DNA of 9,616 nt from an uncultured bacterium (GCA_945871045.1 CAMBUC010000059.1:1-9616); one strand, 5' to 3'; positions 1-6,815 are shown, numbered from the stretch's first letter. The notes: generated from the sequence alone by a model not told the origin. Numbers and translations: made by a program.

Positions 1-2006
1 TAGAGATCGCTACCACAAGACCCGAGACATTATTTGGTGATACAGCTGTGGCTGTAAATCCGGATGATGACCGCTATAAAGATATTATCGGAAAGATGCT
101 GGAACTTCCTACAACAGGCAGACAGATCCCTGTGATCGCAGACGCGTATGTGGACAAGGAGTTTGGTACCGGATGCGTAAAGATCACACCGGCCCATGAC
201 CCCAATGACTTTGAGGTTGGAAAGCGTCATAACTTAGAAGAGATCATCGTGATCAACGATGACGCAACGATGAATGAGAAGGCCGGAAAATATGTGGGCA
301 TGGACCGCTACGAGTGCAGAAAAGCGCTGGTTGCAGATTTAGAGGAAATGGGACTGCTTGTAAAGGTAGTGCCGCATTCCCATAATGTGGGCACCCATGA
401 CCGCTGCCATACAACGGTAGAGCCCATGATCAAGCAGCAGTGGTTCGTAAAGATGGACGAGATGATCAAACCGGCAGTGGAAGGTGTGAAAAACGGCGAG
501 ATCAAACTGCTTCCCGCACGTATGGATAAGACCTATTTCAACTGGACAGATAATATCCGTGACTGGTGTATCAGCCGTCAGCTCTGGTGGGGACACCGGA
601 TCCCGGCATGGTATTGTGATAAGTGCGGAGAGATGGTTGTTTCAGTGGAGAATCCCGGCGTCTGCCCGAAATGTGGCTGTGAACATATGACACAGGATCC
701 CGACACACTGGATACCTGGTTTTCATCTGCGCTATGGCCCTTCTCCACACTGGGCTGGCCGGAAAAGACAGAGGATCTGGATTATTTTTATCCGAACGAT
801 GTACTTGTAACCGGATATGATATCATTTTCTTCTGGGTGATCCGTATGATCTTCTCCGGATATGAGCAGATGGGCAAAGCGCCTTTCCATACCGTACTGT
901 TCCATGGTCTGGTGCGTGATTCCCAGGGAAGAAAGATGAGTAAATACCTCCGAAACGGTATTGATCCGGTAGAGGTCATTGACAAAAATGGCGCAGATGC
1001 CCAGCGTCTGACATTGATCACCGGTAATGCACCCGGCAATGATATGCGTTTCTATTGGGAGCGTGTCGAGGCATCCCGTAATTTTGCAAATAAAGTATGG
1101 AATGCATCCCGTTTCATTATGATGAACTTAGAAGGTGTAGATGTTACCGAACCTGCGCTGGATGAACTGCATCCGGCAGACAAGTGGATTCTTTCAAGAG
1201 TGAATACCCTTGCAAAAGATGCAACCGAAAATCTTGACAAGTTCGAACTGGGTATCGCTGTACAGAAGGTTTATGATTTCATCTGGGATGAGTTCTGCGA
1301 CTGGTACATCGAGATCGCAAAGGTTCGTACTTATAAAAAGGATGAAGATCCGGCTTCTGCAAACGCAGCCCTTTGGACATTAAAGACCGTCCTTACTAAT
1401 GCATTAAAACTGTTACATCCTTATATGCCTTTCATCACGGAGGAGATTTTCTGTACCCTTCAGAGTGAGGAAGAGACCATTATGCTTTCTCAGTGGCCCA
1501 AGTTCAAGGATGCGTGGAATTTCCCGGCAGAGGAAACTGCCATCGAGCATTGCAAGGATCTGGTAAAGGCTGTTCGTAACGTCCGTACGCAGATGGATGT
1601 TCCGCCTTCGAGAAAGGCAAAACTCGTGATCGTATCTGAAAATGAGTCTGTCCGTGATATTTTTGAGAACAACAAAGAAGTTTATGTCAATCTTGCCTTT
1701 ACAAGTGACATCGTTGTTCAGGCAGATAAGAACGGTGTAGGGGAGGATGCTGTATCGGCAGTGATCCCGGATGCAGTCGTATACTTGCCGTTAGAAGATC
1801 TGGTAGACTTTGAAAAGGAAAAGGAGCGCCTGTTAAAAGAAAAGGATCGTTTGGAGAAGGAGTTAGAGCGTTCCCGCAAGATGCTCGGAAACGAAAAATT
1901 CGTGAGCAAAGCACCTGCTGCAAAGATTCAGGAAGAAAAAGACAAGCAGGCAAAATATGAGCAGATGATGGCTCAGGTATTACAGCGCTTAGAACAGATG
2001 AAATAA
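1..2006 (+). CDS. valS: Valyl-tRNA synthetase, 5'-truncated by window edge
   Basis: This class I aminoacyl-tRNA synthetase charges tRNA-Val in the cytoplasm. The frame is open from base 3 (first residues EIATTRPETLFGDTAVAV), so the true start and the HIGH motif lie left of the window; about 668 C-terminal residues of a usual ~880 remain. In order, one sees the CP1 editing domain (TTRPETLFGDTAV, then GTGCVKITPAHDPNDFEVG), a zinc-binding-type cysteine cluster (codons at 615, 624, 663, 672 and 678), the DTLDTWFSSALWPFSTLGWP signature, the KMSKS region at 933-959, the anticodon-binding helical domain (about 1170-1480), and the C-terminal coiled-coil arm rich in K/E (1810-2000) typical of ValRS. 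The oddity is that the KMSKS loop reads KMSKYLRNG instead of the usual KMSKSLGNG, with further unusual residues just after it. The gene is followed directly by a terminator. Identity is very secure; only the N-terminus is unseen. Confidence 0.97.
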   Translation, partial: EIATTRPETLFGDTAVAVNPDDDRYKDIIGKMLELPTTGRQIPVIADAYVDKEFGTGCVKITPAHDPNDFEVGKRHNLEEIIVINDDATMNEKAGKYVGMDRYECRKALVADLEEMGLLVKVVPHSHNVGTHDRCHTTVEPMIKQQWFVKMDEMIKPAVEGVKNGEIKLLPARMDKTYFNWTDNIRDWCISRQLWWGHRIPAWYCDKCGEMVVSVENPGVCPKCGCEHMTQDPDTLDTWFSSALWPFSTLGWPEKTEDLDYFYPNDVLVTGYDIIFFWVIRMIFSGYEQMGKAPFHTVLFHGLVRDSQGRKMSKYLRNGIDPVEVIDKNGADAQRLTLITGNAPGNDMRFYWERVEASRNFANKVWNASRFIMMNLEGVDVTEPALDELHPADKWILSRVNTLAKDATENLDKFELGIAVQKVYDFIWDEFCDWYIEIAKVRTYKKDEDPASANAALWTLKTVLTNALKLLHPYMPFITEEIFCTLQSEEETIMLSQWPKFKDAWNFPAEETAIEHCKDLVKAVRNVRTQMDVPPSRKAKLVIVSENESVRDIFENNKEVYVNLAFTSDIVVQADKNGVGEDAVSAVIPDAVVYLPLEDLVDFEKEKERLLKEKDRLEKELERSRKMLGNEKFVSKAPAAKIQEEKDKQAKYEQMMAQVLQRLEQMK

Positions 2007-2009
2007 TAA

Positions 2010-2038
2010 TTGCAAAAGTAAAACGACTATTGTATACT
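2010..2038 (+). promoter_or_regulatory. Possible sigma-A promoter of the fapA-like gene, overlapping the valS terminator
   Basis: TTGCAA (2010-2015), a 17-base spacer and TATACT (2033-2038) fit the sigma-A layout with 4/6 and 5/6 matches. Transcription would start near 2045, past the left arm of the hairpin, so the new transcript would not carry the terminator. A perfect TATAAT also lies at 2050-2055 but has no well-spaced -35. This is an inference from consensus only. It is supported by the lack of room for another promoter before the start codon at 2098. Confidence 0.4.
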
Positions 2039-2066
2039 ATTTTTAAGTATATAATAGTCGTTTTTT
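2020..2066 (+). terminator. Rho-independent terminator of valS
   Basis: A 19-bp stem (2020-2038 with 2046-2064, one G-T pair) closes a 7-base loop and ends in a run of six T (2061-2066). It starts 14 bases after the valS stop codon. A promoter-like sequence for the next gene overlaps the same bases. Confidence 0.9.
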
Positions 2067-2097
2067 GTGAATGACAAAAAGAAGGGAGGTGCAGCGC

Positions 2098-3486
2098 ATG
2101 TCATTACCCATGCCGTCAGTTAGGATCACGGAGGACTGTATGGAAGCATATATGACGGTTCCACCGACGGGAACACCGGAAAAATATACAGTCGAGTATT
2201 TGACAGAAGTGCTTCACCTAAATCATGTGAAGATTGGTATCCTTTCGGATAGTCTGCAAAAGATTGTTGATAATAATATTTATAACAAAGAGGTTCTGGT
2301 GGCAAAGGGCGCAGAGGCGAAAGACGGTGCGGATGGATATTTCGAGTACTTGTTTGATACAGATCTTTCTCAAAAACCGATCGTTCAAAAAGATGGTTCC
2401 GTGGATTACAAGAACATCAAGATGATCGAATTGGTAGAGGCAGGGCAGGATATTGCGATCTATCATCCGGGAACTGCAGGAACGAACGGATACAATCTGG
2501 CTGCACAGTTTAAATTGGCAAAGCGCGGAGCGGAACTGCCGCCTCTGAAGGGAACGGGTTTTGAGCGTCTGGAAGACGGCATTACTTATCGTGCGACCAT
2601 TGGCGGAAAGATCACAGAATTAAATAACCGCGTGAATATCTTTCAGGTGCATGAGGTGTTTGGTGACGTGGATCTGTCTACCGGTAATATCGATTTTAAC
2701 GGTGACGTGATCATACATGGAAATGTACTGGACGGAATGACGGTGAAAGCAACGGGAACCGTGACCATCGATAAGGTGGTGGAGTCTGCGTTTGTTGAGG
2801 GCAAAAAAGGAGTCATTCTGCGCGGAGGCGTACTCGGTAAAAGCGGTGCAAAGGTGCGATCTAAGGGAAATATCTCGGCACAGTTCATTGAATATGCAGA
2901 TGTAAAAACCGAGGGAGATATCGATGCAGATTCGTTTCTCGATAGCAGGGTCTATGCCGGTGGAAAGATCAAATTGAATGGCCGGAAAGGCTGTATTGTC
3001 GGCGGAGCGGCTCATGCGGTACGTGGCATTGAAGCGCGGGAGATCGGAAATGCCGTAGGGGCAAATACCGAGGTTTCTGTGGGCGTTCACAGGGAGGTTT
3101 TTGATCAGATACAGATGATCACCCGTCAGGCGAAGGATGATGGGAGCCAGTTGCTGCGAATCGAAGAAGGTCTCGTTCAGTTTGAGACCGTCATGAGACA
3201 AAAAGGGTTATCATTTCGGGATGATCCCAGACGTATGGCCCTTGTCAAAGAAAAGGTGCGTTTATCGGCGCAGATTGCAGGACGAAGAGAGGAGTTAAAC
3301 ACGTTGCAGCAGGTTGTCAGCGCTTCTTCTTCTGCATGCATTCTGGTAGTAAAAAATGTTTATCCCGGAGTTAAGGTCAGCGTGGATGAGCAGACCATAC
3401 AGGTAAAAGAATCGCAGCGAGCGGTCGAATTCAAAAAGCATATGGGTCGTATCGGAATGTTCAATGTTGGTTATACATCAAAGTAA
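2098..3486 (+). CDS. FapA/DUF342 family protein
   Basis: This 462-residue protein of the FapA (flagellar assembly protein A, DUF342) family is predicted to be cytoplasmic. The N-terminal part (about 1-175) is the FapA N-terminal type region. Residues ~185-330 form a glycine-rich repeated beta pattern (for example GDVDLSTGNIDFNGDV, then VKATGTVTIDKVVES and VRSKGNISAQFIEYADV) typical of the family's right-handed beta-helix. Residues ~335-405 are a charged, coiled-coil-like helix, followed by a short beta tail. An ATG at 2071 is in frame, but GGGAGG at 2084-2089 lies 8 bases before the ATG at 2098, so the latter is chosen. In Vibrio, FapA acts in polar flagellum assembly. Many Firmicutes carry the family outside flagellar loci and its role there is not established. 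No flagellar gene is visible here, so I give the family name only. Confidence 0.88.
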   Translation: MSLPMPSVRITEDCMEAYMTVPPTGTPEKYTVEYLTEVLHLNHVKIGILSDSLQKIVDNNIYNKEVLVAKGAEAKDGADGYFEYLFDTDLSQKPIVQKDGSVDYKNIKMIELVEAGQDIAIYHPGTAGTNGYNLAAQFKLAKRGAELPPLKGTGFERLEDGITYRATIGGKITELNNRVNIFQVHEVFGDVDLSTGNIDFNGDVIIHGNVLDGMTVKATGTVTIDKVVESAFVEGKKGVILRGGVLGKSGAKVRSKGNISAQFIEYADVKTEGDIDADSFLDSRVYAGGKIKLNGRKGCIVGGAAHAVRGIEAREIGNAVGANTEVSVGVHREVFDQIQMITRQAKDDGSQLLRIEEGLVQFETVMRQKGLSFRDDPRRMALVKEKVRLSAQIAGRREELNTLQQVVSASSSACILVVKNVYPGVKVSVDEQTIQVKESQRAVEFKKHMGRIGMFNVGYTSK

Positions 3487-3537
3487 ACCGCGAGAAACGA
3501 AGAACGTCGAAAAATGCGATTGAATATGAAAATTTAT

Positions 3538-3551
3538 AGGGGCTAGCCCCT
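3538..3551. repeat. Perfect 14-bp palindrome, possible operator
   Basis: AGGGGCTAGCCCCT is a perfect two-fold palindrome in the gap after the fapA-like gene. It directly abuts the TTGCAA -35-like hexamer at 3551-3556, a position where a regulator could bind next to a promoter. As RNA it could form only a short G-C hairpin with a CTAG loop and has no T-run, so it is not a terminator by itself. Its function is unknown. Confidence 0.4.
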
Positions 3552-3580
3552 TGCAAGAAACCACTGCTTAGGTATATGAT
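3551..3580 (+). promoter_or_regulatory. Possible sigma-A promoter of the 46-residue/TPR unit
   Basis: TTGCAA (3551-3556), an 18-base spacer and TATGAT (3575-3580) form a weak sigma-A-like promoter. The -10 falls inside the loop of the following terminator hairpin, so a transcript begun near 3587 would escape that terminator. Only 26 bases lie between the T-run at 3608 and the next start codon, which leaves no room for a full promoter further down. The call rests on consensus and spacing alone. Confidence 0.3.
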
Positions 3581-3608
3581 AGTTCATAGCCGAGAGGCAG
3601 TGGTTTTT
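3558..3608 (+). terminator. Rho-independent terminator after the fapA-like gene
   Basis: AAACCACTGC (3558-3567) pairs exactly with GCAGTGGTTT (3597-3606), extended by two further pairs including a G-T. The 25-base loop holds a smaller inner hairpin (TATGA/TCATA). Five T (3604-3608) follow the upper stem. It lies 72 bases after the fapA-like stop codon. Confidence 0.8.
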
Positions 3609-3634
3609 GTTTATGTATTTTTATGGAGGAAACG

Positions 3635-3775
3635 ATGATCAATTTTGAAGAAGAATTAAAACATTTTCAGCCGAGCGATGAGATCGAAGATGCAGAAATT
3701 GCGATCTATGAGCACGACATTACAGATATGACAGATATCATGCAGCAGATGATGAGTGAGTTAAAGAGGAAATAA
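3635..3775 (+). CDS. Small acidic protein of 46 residues, function unknown
   Basis: The frame runs from ATG at 3635 to TAA at 3773-3775 and encodes MINFEEELKHFQPSDEIEDA followed by 26 more residues. GGAGG at 3625-3629 sits 5 bases before the start, an excellent ribosome binding site. The stop is separated by a single base from the ATG of the next gene, a spacing that strongly suggests translational coupling. The product is acidic in its first half, has a Met/Asp-rich middle (ITDMTDIMQQMM) and ends in a basic KRK tail. It has no signal peptide, membrane span or cysteine, and most of it could be helical. The tight link suggests it works with the zinc-ribbon TPR membrane protein downstream, perhaps as a binding partner or adaptor, but this is inference. 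I do not recognise a named family. Confidence 0.72.
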   Translation: MINFEEELKHFQPSDEIEDAEIAIYEHDITDMTDIMQQMMSELKRK

Positions 3776-3776
3776 G

Positions 3777-5162
3777 ATGGAATGCTATAATTGTGGAATT
3801 ATCATCGGACATGAAAAAATATGCCCGAATTGCGGGACAGATCTTCGGATCTACCGGAAATTCGTGGGTATTTCAAATTATCTATATAATCAGGCGCTGG
3901 CGAAAGCAAATACGAGAGATCTGTCCGGAGCGATCGCGGATCTGCGTCTCAGTTTGCAGTACAATAAAGTAAATACAAATGCCAGAAATCTGTTAGGCCT
4001 TATTTATTATGAAATGGGCGAAGGCGTGGCTGCTGTTCGCGAATGGCTGATCAGCAAAGGGTATCAGGCAGAAGAAAATCGCGCCTCCTATTATTTGGAA
4101 AAGACAAAGAAGGATCCCGCGGAAAAAGAAAAGATCAACCAGTTGGCGCGGAAATACAATCAGGTCATCACCTATTGCAGACAGGGCAGTGTGGATCTGG
4201 CAGTGATCCAGTTGAAAAAAATACTTGCCACCAATGCAAAGTTTGTAAAGGGCTGGCAGTTGCTGGCGCTTCTTTACATCAACTACGGAGAACTGGAACA
4301 GGCGCGAAAGGCATTAAGAAAAGCGGAAGCCATCGATACCGGAAATCCCACCACCGCGCGTTATTTGAAAGAAGTAACAGAACTGGTTCGTCAGGGTGGC
4401 GGTAAGAAGACGAAAAAGGCGCAGGCGATCGCTTATCAGAACGGAAATGACACGATCATTCAGCCGAAATTCCGAGGAGATATCGGATTTTGGGGAATGG
4501 CTGCGAACCTTTTGGTAGGTGTTGCCATCGGTGTTGCCATCACCTGGTATCTGGTGGTGCCCGGAGTGCGCAAGCAGGCTGTCAGCAATGCCAGTGTGGC
4601 GGTGACAGAAGCAAATAACACCATCGCAGATAAAAATAATACGATCAAAGCCTTAGAAGAGCAGATCGATAATCTGACCGGCGACGTGGAAAATGCCCAG
4701 ACTGATATGGAAAACCGGGATGCCGCCATCAAGGCAAGCGAGTCGCTTTTAATGGCATATGATGCGTATGTGAATGAAAATATTGAGTTGGCAGGAGATA
4801 CGCTTGAGGGAATTGATGAGACACTGCTTTCGAAAAAGGGAAAGGAGATTTTTCAGACCCTGCGGGAAGAGGTCAACCACCAGTATGTGACAAATGCGTA
4901 TGCGGATGGAATGTCTGCGTATAACAATAACCGCAATGAAGAGGCCATCGAACTGCTTTCAAAGGTAGTGGCAGCGGATGAAACTTACGACGACGGAAAT
5001 GCATTGTACAATCTGGCTCAGGCATACCGGAAAATGGAAGATTGGGAAAATGCACTGACTTCTTATTCCAAAGTTGTGAGTCTGTTTCCGGGAAGCCGGC
5101 TGGCATATAATGCGGGGCGTTATGTGACACAGATTGAGCAGGTGTTGGACAACCAGCAGTAG
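3777..5162 (+). CDS. Zinc-ribbon TPR membrane protein
   Basis: This 461-residue protein combines a short N-terminal zinc ribbon (C3xxC6 and C16xxC19), TPR-like helical pairs at about 30-95 and 125-200, and a basic linker with a GGGKKTKK patch near 207-214. One membrane span follows (about 238-262, GMAANLLVGVAIGVAITWYL), then a coiled coil (about 268-315, Asn/Asp/Glu-rich) and C-terminal TPRs (about 370-450). By the positive-inside rule the ribbon and first TPRs face the cytoplasm, and the coiled coil and last TPRs lie outside. Starting in a sporulating cell's mother-cell or forespore membrane would be equally possible. AGAGGA at 3765-3770 is the ribosome binding site, 6 bases before the start. 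It follows the 46-residue gene by one base and ends before its own terminator and the spoIIA operon. TPR and ribbon domains suggest a protein-interaction scaffold. The specific function is unknown and a sporulation role is only suggested by position. Confidence 0.85.
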   Translation: MECYNCGIIIGHEKICPNCGTDLRIYRKFVGISNYLYNQALAKANTRDLSGAIADLRLSLQYNKVNTNARNLLGLIYYEMGEGVAAVREWLISKGYQAEENRASYYLEKTKKDPAEKEKINQLARKYNQVITYCRQGSVDLAVIQLKKILATNAKFVKGWQLLALLYINYGELEQARKALRKAEAIDTGNPTTARYLKEVTELVRQGGGKKTKKAQAIAYQNGNDTIIQPKFRGDIGFWGMAANLLVGVAIGVAITWYLVVPGVRKQAVSNASVAVTEANNTIADKNNTIKALEEQIDNLTGDVENAQTDMENRDAAIKASESLLMAYDAYVNENIELAGDTLEGIDETLLSKKGKEIFQTLREEVNHQYVTNAYADGMSAYNNNRNEEAIELLSKVVAADETYDDGNALYNLAQAYRKMEDWENALTSYSKVVSLFPGSRLAYNAGRYVTQIEQVLDNQQ

Positions 5163-5199
5163 GCTGAGATCAAACAAAAAATCATAGCAATCATTTTAC

Positions 5200-5238
5200 A
5201 AAAGACACAGAACCGAAAGGGATGCTGTGTCTTTTATT
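5200..5238 (+). terminator. Rho-independent terminator after the TPR gene
   Basis: AAAAGACACAG (5200-5210) pairs perfectly with CTGTGTCTTTT (5225-5235), giving an 11-bp stem with a 14-base loop and a T-rich end (TTTTATT). It lies 37 bases after the TPR stop codon and separates that unit from spoIIA. Confidence 0.85.
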
Positions 5239-5240
5239 AT

Positions 5241-5289
5241 GCGCACCTCGCGGAGAGGAAGTATATGCTTCGCATACCGCTCGGGCGCC
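5241..5289. repeat. GC-rich imperfect inverted repeat in the spoIIA leader
   Basis: GCGC (5241-5244) can pair with GCGC (5285-5288), CC (5246-5247) with GG (5283-5284), GCGG (5250-5253) with CCGC (5277-5280), and TATGC (5264-5268) with GCATA (5272-5276) around a TTC loop, leaving a one-sided bulge. The block is visibly richer in G+C than the flanking gap. It has no T-run, so it is not a terminator. It may be a dispersed palindromic (REP-like) element or a leader structure; only one copy is present in this window. Confidence 0.4.
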
Positions 5290-5329
5290 AAAGAGCTAGC
5301 ACTCTTATATTAAAAAGGAGGGACAACAA

Positions 5330-5653
5330 ATGGAGTTTCAGTACGAGACAAAAACAGGCTGCTTACGCATTTTTACTCCCCGGGAGATTGATGAATGCGC
5401 AGCAAGCGAAATGCGGGAGGAGGCGGACATGCTGATCGATAATTACCAGATCCGCCATTTGATCTTCGATTTTTCCAATACAGAATTTATGGATAGTTCG
5501 GGAATTGGAATGTTGATCGGAAGAAGCAGAAAAATGGGCTATACAGGTGGAAGCGTAGTGGCGGAAAATCTGAATGGCCGTGTACAGAAGATTTTTACAC
5601 TGGCAGGACTGCCCAAATTGATCACAGTCGTAAAGGAGGCAAACCATGATTAG
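5330..5653 (+). CDS. spoIIAA: Anti-sigma F factor antagonist SpoIIAA
   Basis: SpoIIAA is the STAS-domain anti-anti-sigma factor of the sigma-F switch. When dephosphorylated by SpoIIE it binds SpoIIAB and frees sigma-F in the forespore. The 107-residue product is a single STAS domain. The phosphorylation loop reads FMDSSGIGMLIGR, and Ser56 corresponds to Ser58 of Bacillus subtilis SpoIIAA, the serine phosphorylated by SpoIIAB. The RVQKIFTLAGLPKLI stretch near the C-terminus is also typical. AGGAGG at 5316-5321, 8 bases upstream, fixes the start. It is the first gene of the operon and overlaps spoIIAB by 8 bases. In Bacillus the operon is read by sigma-H, but I found no good sigma-H consensus in the gap upstream. 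Identity is secure from sequence and gene order. Confidence 0.97.
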   Translation: MEFQYETKTGCLRIFTPREIDECAASEMREEADMLIDNYQIRHLIFDFSNTEFMDSSGIGMLIGRSRKMGYTGGSVVAENLNGRVQKIFTLAGLPKLITVVKEANHD

Positions 5654-6086
5654 AGAACAGGAGATGACGATCCGTTTTGCGGCGTATCCGGAAAATGAAC
5701 AGTTTGCAAGAATTGTGATCACGGCATTTTTGATGGATCTAAATCCGCTGGTAGATGAGATGGCAGATATCAAAACCGCAGTTTCCGAGGCGGTGACCAA
5801 TGCGATCATTCACGGCTACGAGAACTGTATGGGGGAAGTGACGATGACTTGCAAAAAACAGGGTGATCTGATCACCATCACAGTCCTTGATGAAGGGTGT
5901 GGCATTGCAGATATTGCCCGCGCAAGGGAGCCGTTTTTTACGACAAAACCGGAGGCAGAGCGTTCGGGGATGGGATTTTCATTTATGGAAATGTTTATGG
6001 ACGAGATACATATCACATCGGAACGAGGACAAGGTACTTGCGTGGAAATGAAAAAGCAGCTGCATCTGCAGGAGGGAAGTTCGTAG
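5646..6086 (+). CDS. spoIIAB: Anti-sigma F factor / serine kinase SpoIIAB
   Basis: SpoIIAB is a GHKL-family protein that binds sigma-F in the ATP state and also phosphorylates SpoIIAA. All ATP-site boxes are present in the 146 residues: the N box VSEAVTNAIIHGYEN (Glu48 and Asn52 equivalent to the Mg/ATP residues), the G1 box DEGCGI (82-87), the ATP-lid segment PFFTTKPEAERSGMGFSFM (G2 box, 97-114), and the final TSERGQGTCVEMKK strand. AAGGAGG at 5633-5639 is the ribosome binding site, placed inside the end of spoIIAA. The 8-base overlap with spoIIAA and the direct abutment with sigF suggest coupled translation and matched amounts of the three partners, as expected for a stoichiometric switch. 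No key residue is missing. Confidence 0.97.
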   Translation: MIREQEMTIRFAAYPENEQFARIVITAFLMDLNPLVDEMADIKTAVSEAVTNAIIHGYENCMGEVTMTCKKQGDLITITVLDEGCGIADIARAREPFFTTKPEAERSGMGFSFMEMFMDEIHITSERGQGTCVEMKKQLHLQEGSS

Positions 6087-6809
6087 ATGGAGCACACCTT
6101 GGAACTATTGTTACGGGCAAAAAGCGGGGATAAAACTGCCGGAGAACAATTGGTGGAGGAAAATCTGGGACTGGTGGGAACGGTAGTCAAACGTTTTGAA
6201 AACCGCGGTTATGACAGGGAAGATCTGTTTCAGATCGGTGCGATCGGGCTGATGAAAGCCATCGAAAAGTTTGATTTTTCCTATGATGTCCGATTTTCTA
6301 CTTATGCAGTTCCACTTGTCATGGGAGAAATACGAAGGTTTCTGAGAGATGATGGAATGATGAAGGTGAGCAGAAGCATCAAAGAGTGTGGCTGGCGTGT
6401 GAAGAAAAGCCGGGAAAAACTGGAGCAGCAGCTGGGGCGCAGTGTGACCTTACAGGAACTGGCATTGGATACCGGCCTCAAGGAGGAGGAGATCGCTCTT
6501 GCGCTGGATGCGTCGGAGGAAGTGGCATCCATTTATCAGACGGTCTATCAATCCGACGGAAGTGAGTTGTATCTGGTGGACAAGGTGGCGGATGACCTGC
6601 CTCAGGAAGAACAACTGCTGACCCGTGTGACCATCGAACAATTGATGGACCGTCTGGAACCGAAAGAACAGCAGTTGATCACCCTGCGCTATTTTGATGA
6701 TAAGACGCAGAATTGTGTTGCAGATGCCATGGGGATGACTCAGGTACAGGTCAGCCGCATGGAAAAAAAGATCCTTCACAAGATGCGACTGATGTGTGAA
6801 AAAGCGTAA
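6087..6809 (+). CDS. sigF: Sporulation RNA polymerase sigma factor sigma-F
   Basis: Sigma-F (SpoIIAC) is the first forespore-specific sigma factor, held inactive by SpoIIAB. The 240-residue product has region 2 with ENLGLVGTVVKRF, DLFQIGAIGLMKAIEKFD and the very typical FSTYAVPLVMGEIRRFLRDD (about 70-90). Region 3 includes LGRSVTLQELALDTGLKEEEI. Region 4 ends in the helix-turn-helix TQVQVSRMEKKIL near the C-terminus. The ATG at 6087 directly follows the spoIIAB TAG, and GGAGGG at 6071-6076 provides the ribosome binding site from inside spoIIAB. It is the last gene of the spoIIA operon. Unlike Bacillus subtilis, where spoVA genes follow, the next gene is a small cysteine-rich protein with its own likely promoter. 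No clear terminator was seen right after the stop, so some read-through is possible. Confidence 0.97.
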   Translation: MEHTLELLLRAKSGDKTAGEQLVEENLGLVGTVVKRFENRGYDREDLFQIGAIGLMKAIEKFDFSYDVRFSTYAVPLVMGEIRRFLRDDGMMKVSRSIKECGWRVKKSREKLEQQLGRSVTLQELALDTGLKEEEIALALDASEEVASIYQTVYQSDGSELYLVDKVADDLPQEEQLLTRVTIEQLMDRLEPKEQQLITLRYFDDKTQNCVADAMGMTQVQVSRMEKKILHKMRLMCEKA

Positions 6810-6815
6810 CAAGTA

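Noticed and set aside
2071..2097. Upstream in-frame ATG at 2071 as the start of the fapA-like gene
   Set aside because: It directly follows the terminator T-run with no ribosome binding site, while the ATG at 2098 has GGGAGG at ideal spacing.
2620..3201. Long open frame of 193 codons on the minus strand inside the fapA-like gene
   Set aside because: It lies wholly opposite a gene with clear family features, has no ribosome binding site of note and no recognisable domain.
4043..4405. 120-codon plus-strand frame inside the TPR gene
   Set aside because: It is an out-of-frame shadow of the TPR protein, whose own frame is unbroken and domain-rich; there is no sign of a frameshift.
5296..5304. 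CTAGCACTC, resembling half of a CIRCE heat-shock operator
   Set aside because: The required second half (GAGTGCTAA after 9 bases) is absent; the bases there are AAAGGAGGG, the spoIIAA ribosome binding site.
5363..5809. Minus-strand open frame of 148 codons across spoIIAA and spoIIAB
   Set aside because: It is antisense to two well-conserved genes and resembles no family.
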